This document shows positions 62,775 through 64,000 of a DNA stretch of 64,000 bases, one piece after another. A program made the translations under genes and the position numbers. The number at the start of each line of letters is the position of its first letter. The stretch's first letter is position 1. The notes beneath the pieces are model-generated. The model ran no database searches. It was not told the origin of the DNA and saw only the letters and a list, made by a program, of their open reading frames with translations. The DNA comes from Nonomuraea jabiensis (GTDB taxonomy: Bacteria; Actinomycetota; Actinomycetes; Streptosporangiales; Streptosporangiaceae). The stretch spans positions 8,072,501 through 8,136,500 of the forward strand of contig NZ_JACHMB010000001.1 in NCBI RefSeq assembly GCF_014204795.1, in the 5' to 3' direction.

Positions 62775-64000
62775 GCGCGCAGCTCGCTGACCGCCGCCGC
62801 CACCCCGGCGACCGTCGGATCGTCGAGGAACACGTCGAACGGCACCTCGACGCCGAGCCGTTTCCTGATCCGGGCGCTGATCTGGGTGATGGTCAGCGAG
62901 TGGCCGCCGAGGTCGTACAGGTCCTCGTCGGGGGCGAGCTCCTCGATCCGCAGGACCTCCATCCAGATCTGCCGTACCTGCTCGACCAGATCGCCGTCCA
63001 CCGCCCCCGCCGCGGCGCCCGGCAAGGGGGCCTCGACCGGCGCGGGCGCCGGCACCGGCGCCGCGCTTGGCAGGGGCAGGTCGGCGAGCCTGAGACCGGG
63101 GTCGGCGGCGAGCACGGCCCGCAGGTGCTCCCCGGCCCGCTCGACGTGCTCGCGCCCGATGACCTCGGGGCTGTAGTGCAGGGTGAGCCGGAGCCCGTCG
63201 GCGCCGTCCACGGCCTGCAGGTGCAGGACGTTCCTGACCATGTGGTTGGACATCTTCCACTCGGCCACCAGGCCCAGCCCCGGGAAGGCCACGTCGGCCG
63301 CGCGCCGCCGGAAGCTGATCGACACCGGCGCCAGCGCGGGGCGCGGCCGGATGCCGCCCGCCGCCCTGGCCGCGGGGATGTCGCGGAAGCGGTTCAGCTC
63401 GCGCAGCCGCGCCCGCAGGTCGTGGGCCAGCTCCGGGAGGGTGGTGTCCGGCGTGGGCGCGGAGTAGAGGGGTAACTCGGTGGCGAACAGGCCGATGTGC
63501 TCCCTGGTCTCCGGCCGCCGGGTGGACATGGCGACCGCGACCGCCGGCTCGGCGTTGCCGTACCGGAAGAGCAGGGCGTGCACGGCCGCCAGGAACAGCT
63601 CGAACCGCGTGACCCCGGCCTCCTCCCATCCGGACAGCTCGCCCGTCAGGTCGAGCAGGACCGTCTCGCCGCGGCCGGCCGTCCGCGCGGTCCCGGACAC
63701 CCCGTCGACGACCACCGTCTGCCGGTCCCGCCAGTGCTCGCGCCAGTACGCCGCGGCCTCGGGCGGGATCGCGGCGGCGGCCCCGTACGGCATGGGCAGC
63801 GGCGGCAGGGGCCCGCCCGAGTACGCCGCCGCCAGGTCGCGCACCAGCAGATCCTTCGACATGCCGTCGAACACCAGGTGGTGGCCCACGAACAGCAGCA
63901 GATGCCGCGACGGCCCCACCTCCGCCAGCGTGAACCGCGCCAGCGGCCCCCGCCCCAGGTCGAACGGCCGCGCGATCTCCTCGCGCACCAGGCCGTCCAC
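62771..64000 (-). CDS. NRPS condensation-thiolation unit without A domain, 5' end outside the window
   Basis: The frame is open to the window edge; 409 residues are visible. The C domain shows FVGHHLVFDGMSKDLLVRDL (HHxxxDG intact) and the later segments ATELPLYSAP and APVSISFRR. A Pro/Ala linker follows, then a T domain with DLYDLGGHSLTITQI carrying the phosphopantetheine Ser. No A domain separates C and T, so this carrier must be loaded in trans or receive its group by other means. It precedes the Gly-type module by an ATGA overlap, so it is the next upstream station. Any further domains lie beyond the window. Confidence 0.88.
   Translation of the reverse strand: MDGLVREEIARPFDLGRGPLARFTLAEVGPSRHLLLFVGHHLVFDGMSKDLLVRDLAAAYSGGPLPPLPMPYGAAAAIPPEAAAYWREHWRDRQTVVVDGVSGTARTAGRGETVLLDLTGELSGWEEAGVTRFELFLAAVHALLFRYGNAEPAVAVAMSTRRPETREHIGLFATELPLYSAPTPDTTLPELAHDLRARLRELNRFRDIPAARAAGGIRPRPALAPVSISFRRRAADVAFPGLGLVAEWKMSNHMVRNVLHLQAVDGADGLRLTLHYSPEVIGREHVERAGEHLRAVLAADPGLRLADLPLPSAAPVPAPAPVEAPLPGAAAGAVDGDLVEQVRQIWMEVLRIEELAPDEDLYDLGGHSLTITQISARIRKRLGVEVPFDVFLDDPTVAGVAAAVSELRA

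Overview
The window is very GC-rich, densely packed DNA with GTG starts, strong purine Shine-Dalgarno sites and families typical of filamentous actinomycetes (MmyB-type regulators, SHOCT proteins, GerW/YtfJ, LuxR two-component pairs, large NRPS genes). I infer a Streptosporangiaceae-like organism such as Nonomuraea. The genus is a guess; the phylum is not. I see no rRNA, tRNA, insertion sequence or CRISPR array.

Left part (1-16 kb): a truncated DHA2-type exporter with an FAD monooxygenase, an acyl-lipid/acyl-CoA desaturase with an inverted repeat ahead of it, a two-gene cation/proton antiporter (TrkA-C subunit plus CPA2 membrane subunit), two repeat-rich proteins, an MmyB-type regulator divergent from an FMN reductase, a nucleotidyltransferase, CopC with a small membrane protein, and a secreted protein behind a long, hairpin-rich leader. 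A signalling set follows: LuxR response regulator, RsbW-like ATPase and PAS histidine kinase.

Central part (15-34 kb) is a carbon-metabolism island. Acetate kinase and phosphoketolase are divergent from a sugar-acid dehydratase, glucose-6-phosphate isomerase and glucose-6-phosphate dehydrogenase. After GerW, a cupin protein and a LysE exporter comes a gene-free 870-bp stretch of GC-rich tandem arrays. Then follow an MFS exporter and a maltodextrin-type ABC importer (binding protein and two permeases, no local ATPase) divergent from a cytoplasmic pullulanase-type enzyme.

From 33 to 47 kb lie a conserved hypothetical, a VIT1/CCC1 iron/manganese transporter, two large membrane proteins (one with a serine-hydrolase motif, one alkaline-phosphatase-like), a P450, a 1.1-thousand-residue exported phosphodiester-glycosidase/metallophosphatase, an aromatic-ring FAD hydroxylase, a cupin and small secreted or membrane proteins.

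The right end (48-64 kb) is the part most likely to be a biosynthetic system. Three translationally coupled plus-strand genes encode a 2-oxoacid dehydrogenase-like E1-alpha, E1-beta and E2 with no E3. They converge on three ATGA-coupled minus-strand NRPS genes, read in the order 62771, 56700, 51265: an incomplete C-T unit without an A domain, a C-A(Gly-like)-T-C-A(unassigned, acidic pocket)-T protein, and a C-A(Cys-like)-T-TE-MFS protein. That last protein joins a terminal NRPS module, a thioesterase with cysteine at the nucleophile position, and a whole MFS transporter in one reading frame. A working model is that the E1/E2 set supplies an acyl unit to an assembly line that makes a short peptide ending in cysteine, which is released and exported by the fused protein. 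This is inference from domain order only.
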